Of a stretch of DNA of 64,000 nucleotides, positions 44,972 to 53,208 are shown piece after piece. The notes beneath the pieces are model-generated. The model worked only from the letters and a program-made list of their open reading frames with translations. It had not been told where the DNA came from and searched no databases. The stretch is from G963668435 sp963668435. GTDB lineage: Bacteria; Latescibacterota; Latescibacteria; Latescibacterales; Latescibacteraceae. Each line of letters starts with the position of its first letter. Position 1 is the stretch's first letter. Position numbers and translations under genes: made by a program. The DNA lies in the NCBI GenBank assembly GCA_963668435.2, contig CAXXSC010000008.1, positions 1,611,482-1,675,481 on the forward strand, read 5' to 3'.

Positions 44972-45049
44972 AACGCGCGTTCTTCACGTGTTTTCCTAAC
45001 GCGCTTCCCTAACGCACGTTCCTGACGTATTTCCCTAACGCCCGTACTC
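44972..45049. repeat. Six 13-bp tandem repeats (iteron-like)
   Basis: Consecutive 13-mers: AACGCGCGTTCTT, CACGTGTTTTCCT, AACGCGCTTCCCT, AACGCACGTTCCT, GACGTATTTCCCT and AACGCCCGTACTC. The consensus is near AACGCxCxTTCCT. The array sits 64 bp upstream of the endolysin gene. Confidence 0.7.
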
Positions 45050-45113
45050 TACCGCGAGGCTTTCCGACAGTGTTTCTTGCACGAAAGCAAGCGGCACTCA
45101 ACGCGGAGGCATC

Positions 45114-45689
45114 ATGGCGGAATTCGACAGGGCATTCAACAAGACAATAATCATCGAGGGCGGCTATTCATTCGATCCGGTCGATGCCGGTGGCGAGACC
45201 TGGCACGGAATTTCACGGCGTTTTCATCCGAACTGGCCGGGCTGGGTGATCATTGACAAGGAAAAAACCAAAAAGCTCGACTTTCTTGAAGTGCTCCTCG
45301 AAAGCAACGATGAGCTTACAGAGCTCGAAAAACAGTTTTACCGCGATCAGTTCTGGAACCGCTTTATGGGTGACAGCATCCCCTCTCAGGCCATTGCCAA
45401 TGAGCTGTTTGATACCGCTGTCAACATGGGTGTGCATCGCGCTGTGATGTTTCTCCAGAGCGCGCTCAATCTTCTGAACCGCAACCAGGCAAACTACACG
45501 GATATCATCGAGGACGGTGTCTGCGGAACGGTTACGATCCAACGTCTTGAACAGTGTCTCAGTGTCGAGGGCGATATTCCGGCCCTGCTCAAGCTCATGA
45601 ATGTTCTCCAGGGAATGCACTATATCGAATACGCACGTAAGGACCCGAAACAGGAGCGCTTTCTGCGCGGCTGGTTGAAACGGGTGTAA
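45114..45689 (+). CDS. Endolysin, glycoside hydrolase 108 family
   Basis: 191 residues with ribosome site CGGAGG. The GH108 catalytic Glu is in IIIEGGYSFDPVDAGGETWH, followed by GISRRFHPNWPG. A C-terminal putative peptidoglycan-binding region (GVCGTVTIQRLEQCLSVEGD) completes the family. It cleaves peptidoglycan at lysis. It is the first gene of the rightward late operon and lies before the holin. Confidence 0.93.
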   Translation: MAEFDRAFNKTIIIEGGYSFDPVDAGGETWHGISRRFHPNWPGWVIIDKEKTKKLDFLEVLLESNDELTELEKQFYRDQFWNRFMGDSIPSQAIANELFDTAVNMGVHRAVMFLQSALNLLNRNQANYTDIIEDGVCGTVTIQRLEQCLSVEGDIPALLKLMNVLQGMHYIEYARKDPKQERFLRGWLKRV

Positions 45690-45714
45690 CGACAATTCAG
45701 AAAGGGAGGCGGTA

Positions 45715-46203
45715 GTGAAAATCATTGCTAAAATCGGAGAGTTGCTTTCGGGCGGCCTGGGATCGAAAATCGTGGATACGGTCAAGGATTATTTTCCGCC
45801 GTCCATGAGCGATGAACAGAAGGCCGAGGTCAAGTTCCGGATCATGGAAGCATCGCATCAACACGAAATCGCCATATACGAGGCGGCGATGGAAGCTGAA
45901 ATACAGCTCACAAACCGGATCAAGGACCTTGAAGGGACAGCAAAAGACCTCAAGGGCATTCCAATCATCGGCCCCGCCATGCTGTTCATGCGCGGCTGTC
46001 AGCGGCCCATTTTCGGATTCTTTACCCTGCTCATGGATTACTGCGTATTCAGCGGGATATGGGTAATAGCGGAAGGTTCGAGGCTCGAATCGGCGTTTCT
46101 GGCGATCAACATTCTTGTCTTGGGCTTTTTGTTCGGCGAGCGCGCGGTTAGGAATGTCCTGCCCATGCTGGAGCGCTACACGGGTAAGGGGAGCCGGGAA
46201 TGA
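45715..46203 (+). CDS. Holin-like (3TM-type) protein
   Basis: 162 residues from a GTG start, with GGGAGG upstream. A charged N-terminal half (VKFRIMEASHQHEIAIYEAA) precedes hydrophobic segments (IIGPAMLFMRGCQRPIFGFF, TLLMDYCVFSGIWVI, FLAINILVLGFLFGERAV). This resembles 3TM holins of Mu-type and other phages. It should permeabilise the inner membrane for the endolysin. It overlaps the next gene by 4 bp. Confidence 0.8.
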   Translation: MKIIAKIGELLSGGLGSKIVDTVKDYFPPSMSDEQKAEVKFRIMEASHQHEIAIYEAAMEAEIQLTNRIKDLEGTAKDLKGIPIIGPAMLFMRGCQRPIFGFFTLLMDYCVFSGIWVIAEGSRLESAFLAINILVLGFLFGERAVRNVLPMLERYTGKGSRE

Positions 46204-46529
46204 GCCCTCAGGAAATCACACTCATGACAACGTTTCTCCAGACGCTCGGAGAACTGCCGGTGGGCGCGCTCCTGGTCGTGGTTTTCGTTCTCCCGTGGGT
46301 GGCCGTTCTGGTCTATACATGGCTTATGCGCGGTATGATCGATAGGTTCCGCGATCAGTTTCAGCAGGAGACAAAGGAATCTCGGGAGCGTTTCGAGGCT
46401 GTTGTCCAGATGTACGAAAGCAATGCCACCCTTGTTAAAAATTACGAGCGTCTCTGTACCGATCAGCAAGACATCATTATCGCGAATACACAAAAGCTGC
46501 AACAACTCACCGACAGGTTGGGGAAATGA
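46200..46529 (+). CDS. Membrane coiled-coil protein (spanin- or gp25-like)
   Basis: 109 residues. One membrane helix (GALLVVVFVLPWVAVLVYTW) is followed by a long coiled coil (RDQFQQETKESRERFEAVVQ through KLQQLTDRLG). In Mu this position holds small lysis or gp25-type proteins. It could be an inner-membrane spanin, but no outer-membrane lipoprotein is visible. It overlaps both neighbours. Confidence 0.55.
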   Translation: MSPQEITLMTTFLQTLGELPVGALLVVVFVLPWVAVLVYTWLMRGMIDRFRDQFQQETKESRERFEAVVQMYESNATLVKNYERLCTDQQDIIIANTQKLQQLTDRLGK

Positions 46530-46777
46530 ACGAACGGCTTATTAAACGTGGCAAGCAGCAGGAAATCAAAGACGATACCAGGACACTCGTTATCCGCGCC
46601 GGATCGCTGATCGACCGGGTACGTGAGGAGCTGGCGCTGTCCGCCGTAACCAAAATACGGGATATCAATCTGGAGACAGTCAAAGCGCTTATCGATGAGG
46701 CTGTCGAGCTGCAAGAGCATATCAGAGAAAACGACCGCCATGTAGCCCGTCTGGAGGCTGAGATTGGCAACGGTTAG
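46526..46777 (+). CDS. Small coiled-coil phage protein (gp26-like position)
   Basis: 83 residues, helical throughout (TLVIRAGSLIDRVREELALS, VKALIDEAVELQEHIREN). It corresponds in position to Mu gp26, before the small terminase. Function unknown. Confidence 0.6.
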   Translation: MNERLIKRGKQQEIKDDTRTLVIRAGSLIDRVREELALSAVTKIRDINLETVKALIDEAVELQEHIRENDRHVARLEAEIGNG

Positions 46778-47279
46778 AAAACGGTCCCGGATTGAAACGG
46801 AACTGCCGCCTGAAATTCTGAAAATCGTCAATCGGCTTTTGGTGGAACAGTCCACCTATGAAGAGGTTGCCGACTATCTCCAGAAACAGGGATATGATAT
46901 ATCTCGATCCAGCGTCGGGCGCTATGGAAAAGACTTTTTTTCCGTGTTTAAACAATTGCGCATTGACGAGGCCAAAGCAGAGGCGCTTATCGAGGGTGAT
47001 GACACAATGGCGCTGGAACATGCCGCCTCGAAACTGCTAACGCAGCAGGTCGTTGCCAGGATCATGGACGGCAGCCTCAATATTCTGGACGCACCCCGCA
47101 TTATGAGCGACCTGGCCAAGCTGCAAAGTTCCTCGATCCAGCGGGAGAAATACCGTCAGGAAATCCGGGAACGCACGGAAAAGGTGGCGGATAAGGTTCA
47201 TACGAAACTGAAAAAAGCCGGTCTCTCGAAAGAGATGGCCGAGAGCATAAAACGGGATGTCCTGGGAATCAGCAAATGA
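46764..47279 (+). CDS. Terminase small subunit-like (DUF3486, Mu gp27)
   Basis: 171 residues from a TTG at 46764. SRIETELPPEILKIVNRLLV, STYEEVADYLQKQGYDISRS and VGRYGKDFFSVFK are typical of DUF3486, with a helix-turn-helix and a helical tail. In Mu-like phages it pairs with gp28 in packaging. It overlaps the terminase gene by 4 bp. Confidence 0.88.
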   Translation: MATVRKRSRIETELPPEILKIVNRLLVEQSTYEEVADYLQKQGYDISRSSVGRYGKDFFSVFKQLRIDEAKAEALIEGDDTMALEHAASKLLTQQVVARIMDGSLNILDAPRIMSDLAKLQSSSIQREKYRQEIRERTEKVADKVHTKLKKAGLSKEMAESIKRDVLGISK

Positions 47280-48754
47280 CCGATCAGATCGAATTCCTCC
47301 ACCTGCCATATCAGAGTGCTTTTCTCGCCGATGACGCTGATGTCAAGATCATCGAGAAGAGCCGCCGTATCGGTATAAGCTGGGCCACTGCGCACTATGC
47401 GGCTTTGACCGCGGCTCAGACCGATGGCAATGATATCGTCTATATCGGCTACAACAAGGATATGGCGCGGGAATTCATCGATGATGCGGGCGAGTTCGCC
47501 AAGACCCTTGATGCAAACCTCCGGGAATATGAGTTCGAAGAGGAGGTTTTCAAGGACGGGGACAAGGACATCACTGTGTTCCGGCTCAGGTTCGCCAGCG
47601 GCCACAAGGTCGAGGCGCTGTCATCACGCCCGTCGAACCTCCGCGGTCACAAGGGTGGCGTTATTGTCATTATCGATGAGGCAGCGTTCCACGACGATCT
47701 CCCCGGCCTGCTCAAGGCGGCGCTGGCCCACCTGATATGGGGCGGCAAGGTCTGGATCATTTCCTCCCATAACGGCGATGATAACACGTTCAATGAGGTT
47801 ATCAAGCTGGCACGGGCGGGCAAGCTCCCCTATTCAGTGCATCGGGTAACGATTGACGACGCGCTCGCCCAGGGACTCTACAAGCGTATTTGTGTGATGA
47901 AAGGAGATGAGTGGAACCCCGAGGCTGAGGCGGCATGGCGGGAAGACCTCTTTAAGAAATACGGCGACAATGCCAACGAGGAACTGCTGTGTATCCCCTC
48001 CAAAAGCGGTTCCAAGTACTTCACACGGGCGCTTGTCGAAAACTGCATGGAGCGCGGAATCCCGGTCTACACCTACAAATGCGATGACGAATTCACGTTC
48101 AAATCTGACGAAGAACGCGAGCAAGAAACAGCGAAATGGCTCCGGGAAAACGTGGTCATCCCGAAAACAGATGAAAGCGTATTTATCGGCGGTGACTTCG
48201 GCCGGAGCGGCGACTTGAGCATCACCATACCATTTGCCCGTTCAAGGACAATGGATCTCCGCTGCCTTTTTGTTATGGAGCTCCGAAACGTCCCGTTCGC
48301 CCAGCAGGAACAGATAAACAAGTTCATCGCAGATGCCTTCCCGTCTTTCCGCGGTGGTGCATGGGATGCGCGAGGAAACGGCCAGTATTTGGCAGAGCGT
48401 ATGGCTCAGAAATACGGAACATCGAGGGTGCACCAAGTGATGCTTTCCCGGCAATGGTATAGTGACAATATGCCGAAACACAAGGCCCGTTTCGAGGACA
48501 AGACTATCACACTCCCGTTCGATGAGAACATGATCGATGATTATCGGACTGTGGGTCTCGATAATGGTGTCCCGGTCATTCAGGAGCGCACGGGCGACAG
48601 CAAAAACCAACGTCATGGCGATTCTGTCATCGCCTGTGTGATGGCCGATTTCGCGGAGCGCAACGACGGCGGCGATTTCCTCGAACCGGGCGACATCATG
48701 AGCGCCTCGACCATAGCAAAGAAACAGGAGAAAATACCCTATCATGCGTATTGA
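47276..48754 (+). CDS. Terminase large subunit (Mu gp28-like)
   Basis: 492 residues. The ATPase P-loop-like IIEKSRRIGISWATAHYAAL and Walker B VIVIIDEAAFHDD are followed by a C-terminal RNase H-like nuclease (VFIGGDFGRSGDLSITIPF, GGAWDARGNGQYLAERM). It drives headful packaging starting near the phage end. The downstream portal gene overlaps it by 11 bp. Confidence 0.93.
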   Translation: MTDQIEFLHLPYQSAFLADDADVKIIEKSRRIGISWATAHYAALTAAQTDGNDIVYIGYNKDMAREFIDDAGEFAKTLDANLREYEFEEEVFKDGDKDITVFRLRFASGHKVEALSSRPSNLRGHKGGVIVIIDEAAFHDDLPGLLKAALAHLIWGGKVWIISSHNGDDNTFNEVIKLARAGKLPYSVHRVTIDDALAQGLYKRICVMKGDEWNPEAEAAWREDLFKKYGDNANEELLCIPSKSGSKYFTRALVENCMERGIPVYTYKCDDEFTFKSDEEREQETAKWLRENVVIPKTDESVFIGGDFGRSGDLSITIPFARSRTMDLRCLFVMELRNVPFAQQEQINKFIADAFPSFRGGAWDARGNGQYLAERMAQKYGTSRVHQVMLSRQWYSDNMPKHKARFEDKTITLPFDENMIDDYRTVGLDNGVPVIQERTGDSKNQRHGDSVIACVMADFAERNDGGDFLEPGDIMSASTIAKKQEKIPYHAY

Positions 48755-50297
48755 TCTTTTTCACGGGCTGAGAACCGTTTTCAATTTTGCGGCGGAAAAA
48801 GCCAAACAGACACTGGCGGGTGAGTTCGCGTCCCGCGGCCGATCCGTTGACGACTACCTCGATGTGCTCGGTGTCCTGCCCGATCCCGATCCGATCTTGC
48901 GGAAGCTCGATCAGTCCGGCAGCATCCTCAGTGACCTGATGGCCGATGATCATCTTACCAGCGTTATCCAGACCCGGAAAGTCGGCACTCTGAATCGCGA
49001 GTGGCGTATCGAGCCCGGCGCTCATGGTGGCGGCGATCCTGACGAGCAGTCGAAGAAAGCGGCCCTGGCATTCGCCGACGATCTTGGCAATTTCAATATG
49101 TTCGACGTGATCTCTGAAATTCTGGACGCGCCGTATTACGGCATGACTCCCATCGAGATCATGTATGAGCCTGATGGCGGCCTCTGGCATATCACAAACC
49201 TGCGCTGCCTACCCTCCACCTGGTTCGTGTACGACAAGGACAACAATCCCCGTTTCCTGTCGAAAGAGGAAATGATCAGCGGTGAGGCTTTGCCGGAAAA
49301 CAAATTCGTTTTCGCAAGGCACTTCCCGAGCTATGAAAATCCCTATGGCTTGCGCCTGCTTTCCCGTGTCTTCTGGCCGATCACCTTCAAAAAGGGCGGC
49401 GTCCGCTTCTGGATGAAGTTCCTCGAAAAGTTCGGCATTCCCTTTGTGATCGGGAAATACAAGGAGGGGACAAGCAAAGCGCTACAGGCTGAATTACTCA
49501 ACAACCTCGTGAATATGGTTCAGGATGCAGCCGCTGTCGTTCCCGAGGGGAGCGCAATCGATGTCCTGAAAGCCGAGGGGAAATCGTCAAGCAGCGACGG
49601 CAGTTTCAGCAAGCTCAAAGACGCGATGGAGGCGGGGATTTCTAAGGTCATCATGGGCCAGACTCTGACCGCCGAACTTTCCGGCGACAAGGGCAGCTTT
49701 GCCGCCTCGAAAACACACGAGAATGTCCTGGAGTCCTATCGCGATTGTGACGCGCGCCTGGTCAAGGATACAATCGAGCGCATCGCGGCCATCTACGTCA
49801 AAGTGAATTTCGAGGGAGCGTCGACACCCCGTTTCATCTGGCACGAGGAGGACGATCCGCGCAAGGAGTTTGCGGACAGGGACAAGGTCCTCCATGATAC
49901 CGGCGTCCGCTTCAAGAAGGAGTACATCACCCGCGTCTATAACATCCCCGCTGACGAATACGAGCTGGCCGATTCTCCCAACGCGGCACCCCCAACTGAT
50001 ACCGGCGAGGAATTCGCCGAGGGTGAACGGGAAGGCGACCAGCTCCTCCTTGAGGACCTGATGGATGATGTCATCGGTGATGGCACAAAGGCGGCGGAAG
50101 GCACGATCAAAAAGATCATGGACGCGGTGGAAGGTTCCGAGGATTATGACGACCTGTCTGAACGCCTGGCCGTGCTTTTCCCGGAGCTGGATGGCAAGGG
50201 ATTAAGTGAGGTATTGGAGCGGGCCATTTTCGCGGCGGAGATGTTCGGAACACATACAGCGGTTGTTGATGACGAAAACGCCGCTCAGGACGATTAA
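48744..50297 (+). CDS. Portal protein (Mu gp29-like, DUF935)
   Basis: 517 residues. LDQSGSILSDLMADDHLTSV, APYYGMTPIEIMYEPDGG, FARHFPSYENPYGLRLLSRV and GQTLTAELSGDKGSFAASKT are typical of the DUF935 portal family. It forms the head-tail connector ring. An acidic C-terminal tail is present. Confidence 0.93.
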   Translation: MRIDLFHGLRTVFNFAAEKAKQTLAGEFASRGRSVDDYLDVLGVLPDPDPILRKLDQSGSILSDLMADDHLTSVIQTRKVGTLNREWRIEPGAHGGGDPDEQSKKAALAFADDLGNFNMFDVISEILDAPYYGMTPIEIMYEPDGGLWHITNLRCLPSTWFVYDKDNNPRFLSKEEMISGEALPENKFVFARHFPSYENPYGLRLLSRVFWPITFKKGGVRFWMKFLEKFGIPFVIGKYKEGTSKALQAELLNNLVNMVQDAAAVVPEGSAIDVLKAEGKSSSSDGSFSKLKDAMEAGISKVIMGQTLTAELSGDKGSFAASKTHENVLESYRDCDARLVKDTIERIAAIYVKVNFEGASTPRFIWHEEDDPRKEFADRDKVLHDTGVRFKKEYITRVYNIPADEYELADSPNAAPPTDTGEEFAEGEREGDQLLLEDLMDDVIGDGTKAAEGTIKKIMDAVEGSEDYDDLSERLAVLFPELDGKGLSEVLERAIFAAEMFGTHTAVVDDENAAQDD

Positions 50298-50380
50298 AGC
50301 GCCTTGATGGGATAATGTGACGTTTACGGCGGGAAATATCGCCAGAGGGCTTTTATAAAAATTTGTAAAAGGGTTTAAAG

Positions 50381-51640
50381 ATGCCATCAGCAGCAGAAAA
50401 AGCACGTGAGTACATAACGCCAACCTCGCTCCCCATGAAAGAGGCGCTGGAATTCTGGAACGGCAAAACACCGCTTTCCCGATCCGCCGCCGAGGCGATG
50501 GCGAAAATCAACCACGGGAGATCGTTTGTGATCGCGGGCATCACCGAGGCCGCCATGCTCCAACGTGTTTATGACGAGATCGGGCGCTCGCTTGCCGATG
50601 GTGTCAGTTTCCGGGATTTCAAAAAGTCACTTCCGGACGTTTGGAAGAAAGCCGGATTCACGGGCGGGAAAGCGTACCGCATCGAGAACATATTCAGAAC
50701 CAACATGCAGAGCGCTTATGCGGCTGGCCGTTATAAGCAGATGAGCCGTGTTGCCAGGCGGCGGCCTTTCTGGCAGTACCGGGCGGTCGGGGATAAGCGG
50801 ACGCGCCTGTCACATGCGGCCATGAACGGAAGAGTATTTCCCGCGAACGATCCGGTCTGGAATACATGGTATCCCCCGAACGGCTACATGTGCCGCTGCA
50901 AGGTGGTGAGCCTGTCAGCTCGTCAGGTCAAGAAACGCGGCCTGAAAGTCAGGAAGGGATCGACTGTTATCATGCAACCGGATCAGGGCTTTCGCAACAA
51001 TCCCGGCATGGAGTTTTTCAAACCGTCTTTGAAAAACCACCGTCCCGATCTCCGGCAGCAGACGCTTTCAAAGATGGTGGACGGTCTTTGTCCGGACAAA
51101 GATTTTGCCGATGGTGACAGCCCCTGTCTCCGCAGACTGAAAAAGCTCTTATCAAACGATGATCTCAAGGCGCTTGAAACGGTCATGTGGGAGAAAAAGA
51201 CCGGCGGCGTCGAGGGTTATGAAAAGTGGGTTGATGAGGTGCTTGAACGCCGCCAGGCGAGAGGCGAGCTTTATCCTATCGGCAACTTGCCCGCAAGCAA
51301 GATCGACAAGCTTGAGAAAAAGCCGCTGATGTCTCTGGTAGTCATGGATGATAAGCAGTTGATACATCTTTATAGAGATGTGAAAGTTAAACGTGGTGCA
51401 GCGCTGACAATAGAAGAAATCAAAGATATCCCGCATCGTTTTGCCTCCGCCCAATGGTATGAAGATACAAAGGACCCGGCCCTGCTTATGACGTGGCTGC
51501 GCTTTGGGACAAAACATCTGAAAGTGGTAATGAAAATGGATCGAAGAATAGGAAAGGCCGGTGTCATTGCGAACAAAATAATGACTGCTGGTGAGGTAAC
51601 AGAAGGAGATTTGAAAAATCCACGATATAAAAAGCTGTAA
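50381..51640 (+). CDS. MuF head protein fused to a PBECR2-like nuclease-toxin domain
   Basis: 419 residues. The N-terminal two-thirds is a phage Mu F/SPP1 gp7 head-morphogenesis domain (YRIENIFRTNMQSAYAAGRY, PVWNTWYPPNGYMCRCKVV). From about residue 295 the sequence changes to MDDKQLIHLYRDVKVKRG, EIKDIPHRFASAQWYED, LKVVMKMD and TAGEVTEGDLKNP, a layout like the phage Barnase-EndoU-ColicinE5/D-RelE nuclease 2 domains. This last segment is more AT-rich than its surroundings, as expected for an exchangeable toxin. It would be packaged in the head and delivered with the DNA. No separate immunity gene follows. Confidence 0.8.
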   Translation: MPSAAEKAREYITPTSLPMKEALEFWNGKTPLSRSAAEAMAKINHGRSFVIAGITEAAMLQRVYDEIGRSLADGVSFRDFKKSLPDVWKKAGFTGGKAYRIENIFRTNMQSAYAAGRYKQMSRVARRRPFWQYRAVGDKRTRLSHAAMNGRVFPANDPVWNTWYPPNGYMCRCKVVSLSARQVKKRGLKVRKGSTVIMQPDQGFRNNPGMEFFKPSLKNHRPDLRQQTLSKMVDGLCPDKDFADGDSPCLRRLKKLLSNDDLKALETVMWEKKTGGVEGYEKWVDEVLERRQARGELYPIGNLPASKIDKLEKKPLMSLVVMDDKQLIHLYRDVKVKRGAALTIEEIKDIPHRFASAQWYEDTKDPALLMTWLRFGTKHLKVVMKMDRRIGKAGVIANKIMTAGEVTEGDLKNPRYKKL

Positions 51641-51736
51641 CAAGTATGGGTGGACGCGCGGTTCCCACCGTTGGGCTGTGAAACTCACACCCCCGCACAG
51701 CCAGCGCGACTTCCTGTGCTTCACACTTGTTACAGC
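51634..51736. repeat. Long structured inverted repeat after the MuF gene
   Basis: GCTGTAACAAGT (51634-51645) and ACTTGTTACAGC (51725-51736) are exact reverse complements. The enclosed 79 nt contain GGTGG with CCACC and GGCTGTG with CACAGCC hairpins. The stop codon of the MuF gene is in the left arm. No T-run follows. Confidence 0.65.
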
Positions 51737-51789
51737 ACCAGTCAATATAGCAAAAATATAATTTTTGTCAATAAAAAAAGGACACGGCA

Positions 51790-52716
51790 ATGAACGGGAA
51801 ATGGATCGAGATATTCCGCGGCGGCAGGCAGACAGACAGCAGCGGCCGGACACACAACTGGACGAATGAGGAGCTGGACCATGCCGTGAACAGTTTCGAT
51901 CCGGCGAATCACGAGCCGCCTGTTGTTGCCGGACACCCGGCGAGCAACAAGCCCGCTTATGGCTGGATTGATGCCCTGAAACGGGAAGGCAACATCCTGC
52001 TCGCCCGCCTGAAACAGGTCGAACCGGCATTTTCAAAACTGGTCGAGGATGGCCGGTTCAAGAAAAGAAGCGCATCATTTTTCCCGGACGGTACGCTCCG
52101 GCACGTTGGTTTTCTCGGTGCCGCGGCCCCTGCTGTCAAAGGGCTCAAGGATATCCAATTCAAAGAGGAGGACATTGCCTGGTACGAATTCGAGGAGGAA
52201 GCAGCAGAACCATCACATACCCCAAACACAGAGGAGGACAGCATGACGCTGGAAGAGGCATTGCGGGAGAATGAGCGCCTGAAAGGTGAAGTGAAGACGC
52301 TCACCACGGAGAAAAGCACACTCGAGACTGAAAAGGCCGATTTCGCCGAGAAACTGAAAACGGCGGAAAAAGATGTCGAGGATGCCAAGAAGGCACTCAA
52401 GGATCATCAGGAGACGGCGGCCAAAGAATCCGAGGCCCGCAGTAATAAAGAGATCGAGGACTTTGTCGAGGGCCTCGTCAAGGCTGGCAAGATCAAGCCC
52501 GCCGACAAGGCTGAGAAGGTGGCCTCGCTTTCGGTTGTGGCGAAGAGTCAGAATTACAATTTCGCCGAGGACGGTAAGGACACGTTCGGAGAGGTCAAGA
52601 AGGCTTTCGAGGCCCTTCCGGTTCAGGAGGAGCTGAAAAGTTTCCAGGACATCTACCCGAAAGGCGAGGAAGTCGGCCCCACAATCGACGCTGACGAGAT
52701 GCTGTCGAAAGTGTAG
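51790..52716 (+). CDS. Head maturation protease (Mu I-like) with C-terminal scaffold
   Basis: 308 residues. The N-terminal part WIEIFRGGRQTDSSGRTHNW, PPVVAGHPASNKPAYGWIDA and FKKRSASFFPDGTLRHVGFL is the Mu I protease domain. The C-terminal half is a scaffold coiled coil (LRENERLKGEVKTLTTEKST). An internal start at 52243 gives the scaffold alone. It processes and then removes the scaffold during head assembly. Confidence 0.9.
   Translation: MNGKWIEIFRGGRQTDSSGRTHNWTNEELDHAVNSFDPANHEPPVVAGHPASNKPAYGWIDALKREGNILLARLKQVEPAFSKLVEDGRFKKRSASFFPDGTLRHVGFLGAAAPAVKGLKDIQFKEEDIAWYEFEEEAAEPSHTPNTEEDSMTLEEALRENERLKGEVKTLTTEKSTLETEKADFAEKLKTAEKDVEDAKKALKDHQETAAKESEARSNKEIEDFVEGLVKAGKIKPADKAEKVASLSVVAKSQNYNFAEDGKDTFGEVKKAFEALPVQEELKSFQDIYPKGEEVGPTIDADEMLSKV
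52243..52716 (+). CDS. Nested in-frame scaffold protein (Mu Z-like)
   Basis: 157 residues sharing frame and stop with the protease gene. The ATG at 52243 is preceded by GAGGAGG at 52231-52237, an ideal ribosome site inside a coding region. In Mu, gene Z is likewise the scaffold made from inside gene I. The sequence is coiled coil plus an acidic C-terminus. Confidence 0.75.
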   Translation: MTLEEALRENERLKGEVKTLTTEKSTLETEKADFAEKLKTAEKDVEDAKKALKDHQETAAKESEARSNKEIEDFVEGLVKAGKIKPADKAEKVASLSVVAKSQNYNFAEDGKDTFGEVKKAFEALPVQEELKSFQDIYPKGEEVGPTIDADEMLSKV

Positions 52717-52780
52717 TCATCATTTGCTGAAAATGATAATCCAGAAGTAGAGAAAATACACTTAATAATGGAGGACCAAC

Positions 52781-53152
52781 ATGCTGAGTTTCAATGGTGC
52801 AGTCGCATCGATGCAGAATATACATGATCCCATCGTGGATGTTGCCGCGCATCCCCCTGTTTACAAAACGGTGACATTCGAGGCTGGTGGCAGCGCATAC
52901 ACGAAAGGCGAACTTCTCGCCTATGACGCTGACGAATATGCTGTCAGCTACGATTCCGACTCCGGTGATTCAACGGCTAATATCGTCGGCGTGCTTACCC
53001 AGGACATTGACGCGAGTGGCGACGACGATGTTTCCGCACTCATGCTCTGGCATGGTGCAGTGAAGCAGTCGGAGCTCACGGTCGAGGGTGGCGCTCCCTC
53101 CACAAGCGATCTTGGCGCGCTGGAGAACACGGGCAGAATCTTTCTTGTGTAG
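52781..53152 (+). CDS. Head decoration protein
   Basis: 123 residues with ribosome site GGAGG. VYKTVTFEAGGSAYTKGELL, NIVGVLTQDIDASGDDDVSA and LMLWHGAVKQSELTV are like lambda D-type decoration proteins. It stabilises the expanded capsid. It lies between the protease and the major capsid gene. Confidence 0.8.
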   Translation: MLSFNGAVASMQNIHDPIVDVAAHPPVYKTVTFEAGGSAYTKGELLAYDADEYAVSYDSDSGDSTANIVGVLTQDIDASGDDDVSALMLWHGAVKQSELTVEGGAPSTSDLGALENTGRIFLV

Positions 53153-53208
53153 CGGATAATCTGCCTAACTTTTACCCCTGACATTTCACAGTAACGGAGG
53201 ATACAACA

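Noticed and set aside
44972..45049. CRISPR array
   Set aside because: Units are contiguous 13-mers without spacers and no cas gene is in the window.
51634..51736. Integron attC-like site
   Set aside because: The arms lack the RYYYAAC/GTTRRRY core pattern and no integrase or cassette array is present.
51152..52036. A 294-codon leftward frame over the MuF and protease genes
   Set aside because: Shadow of two well-supported rightward genes; no recognisable protein features.
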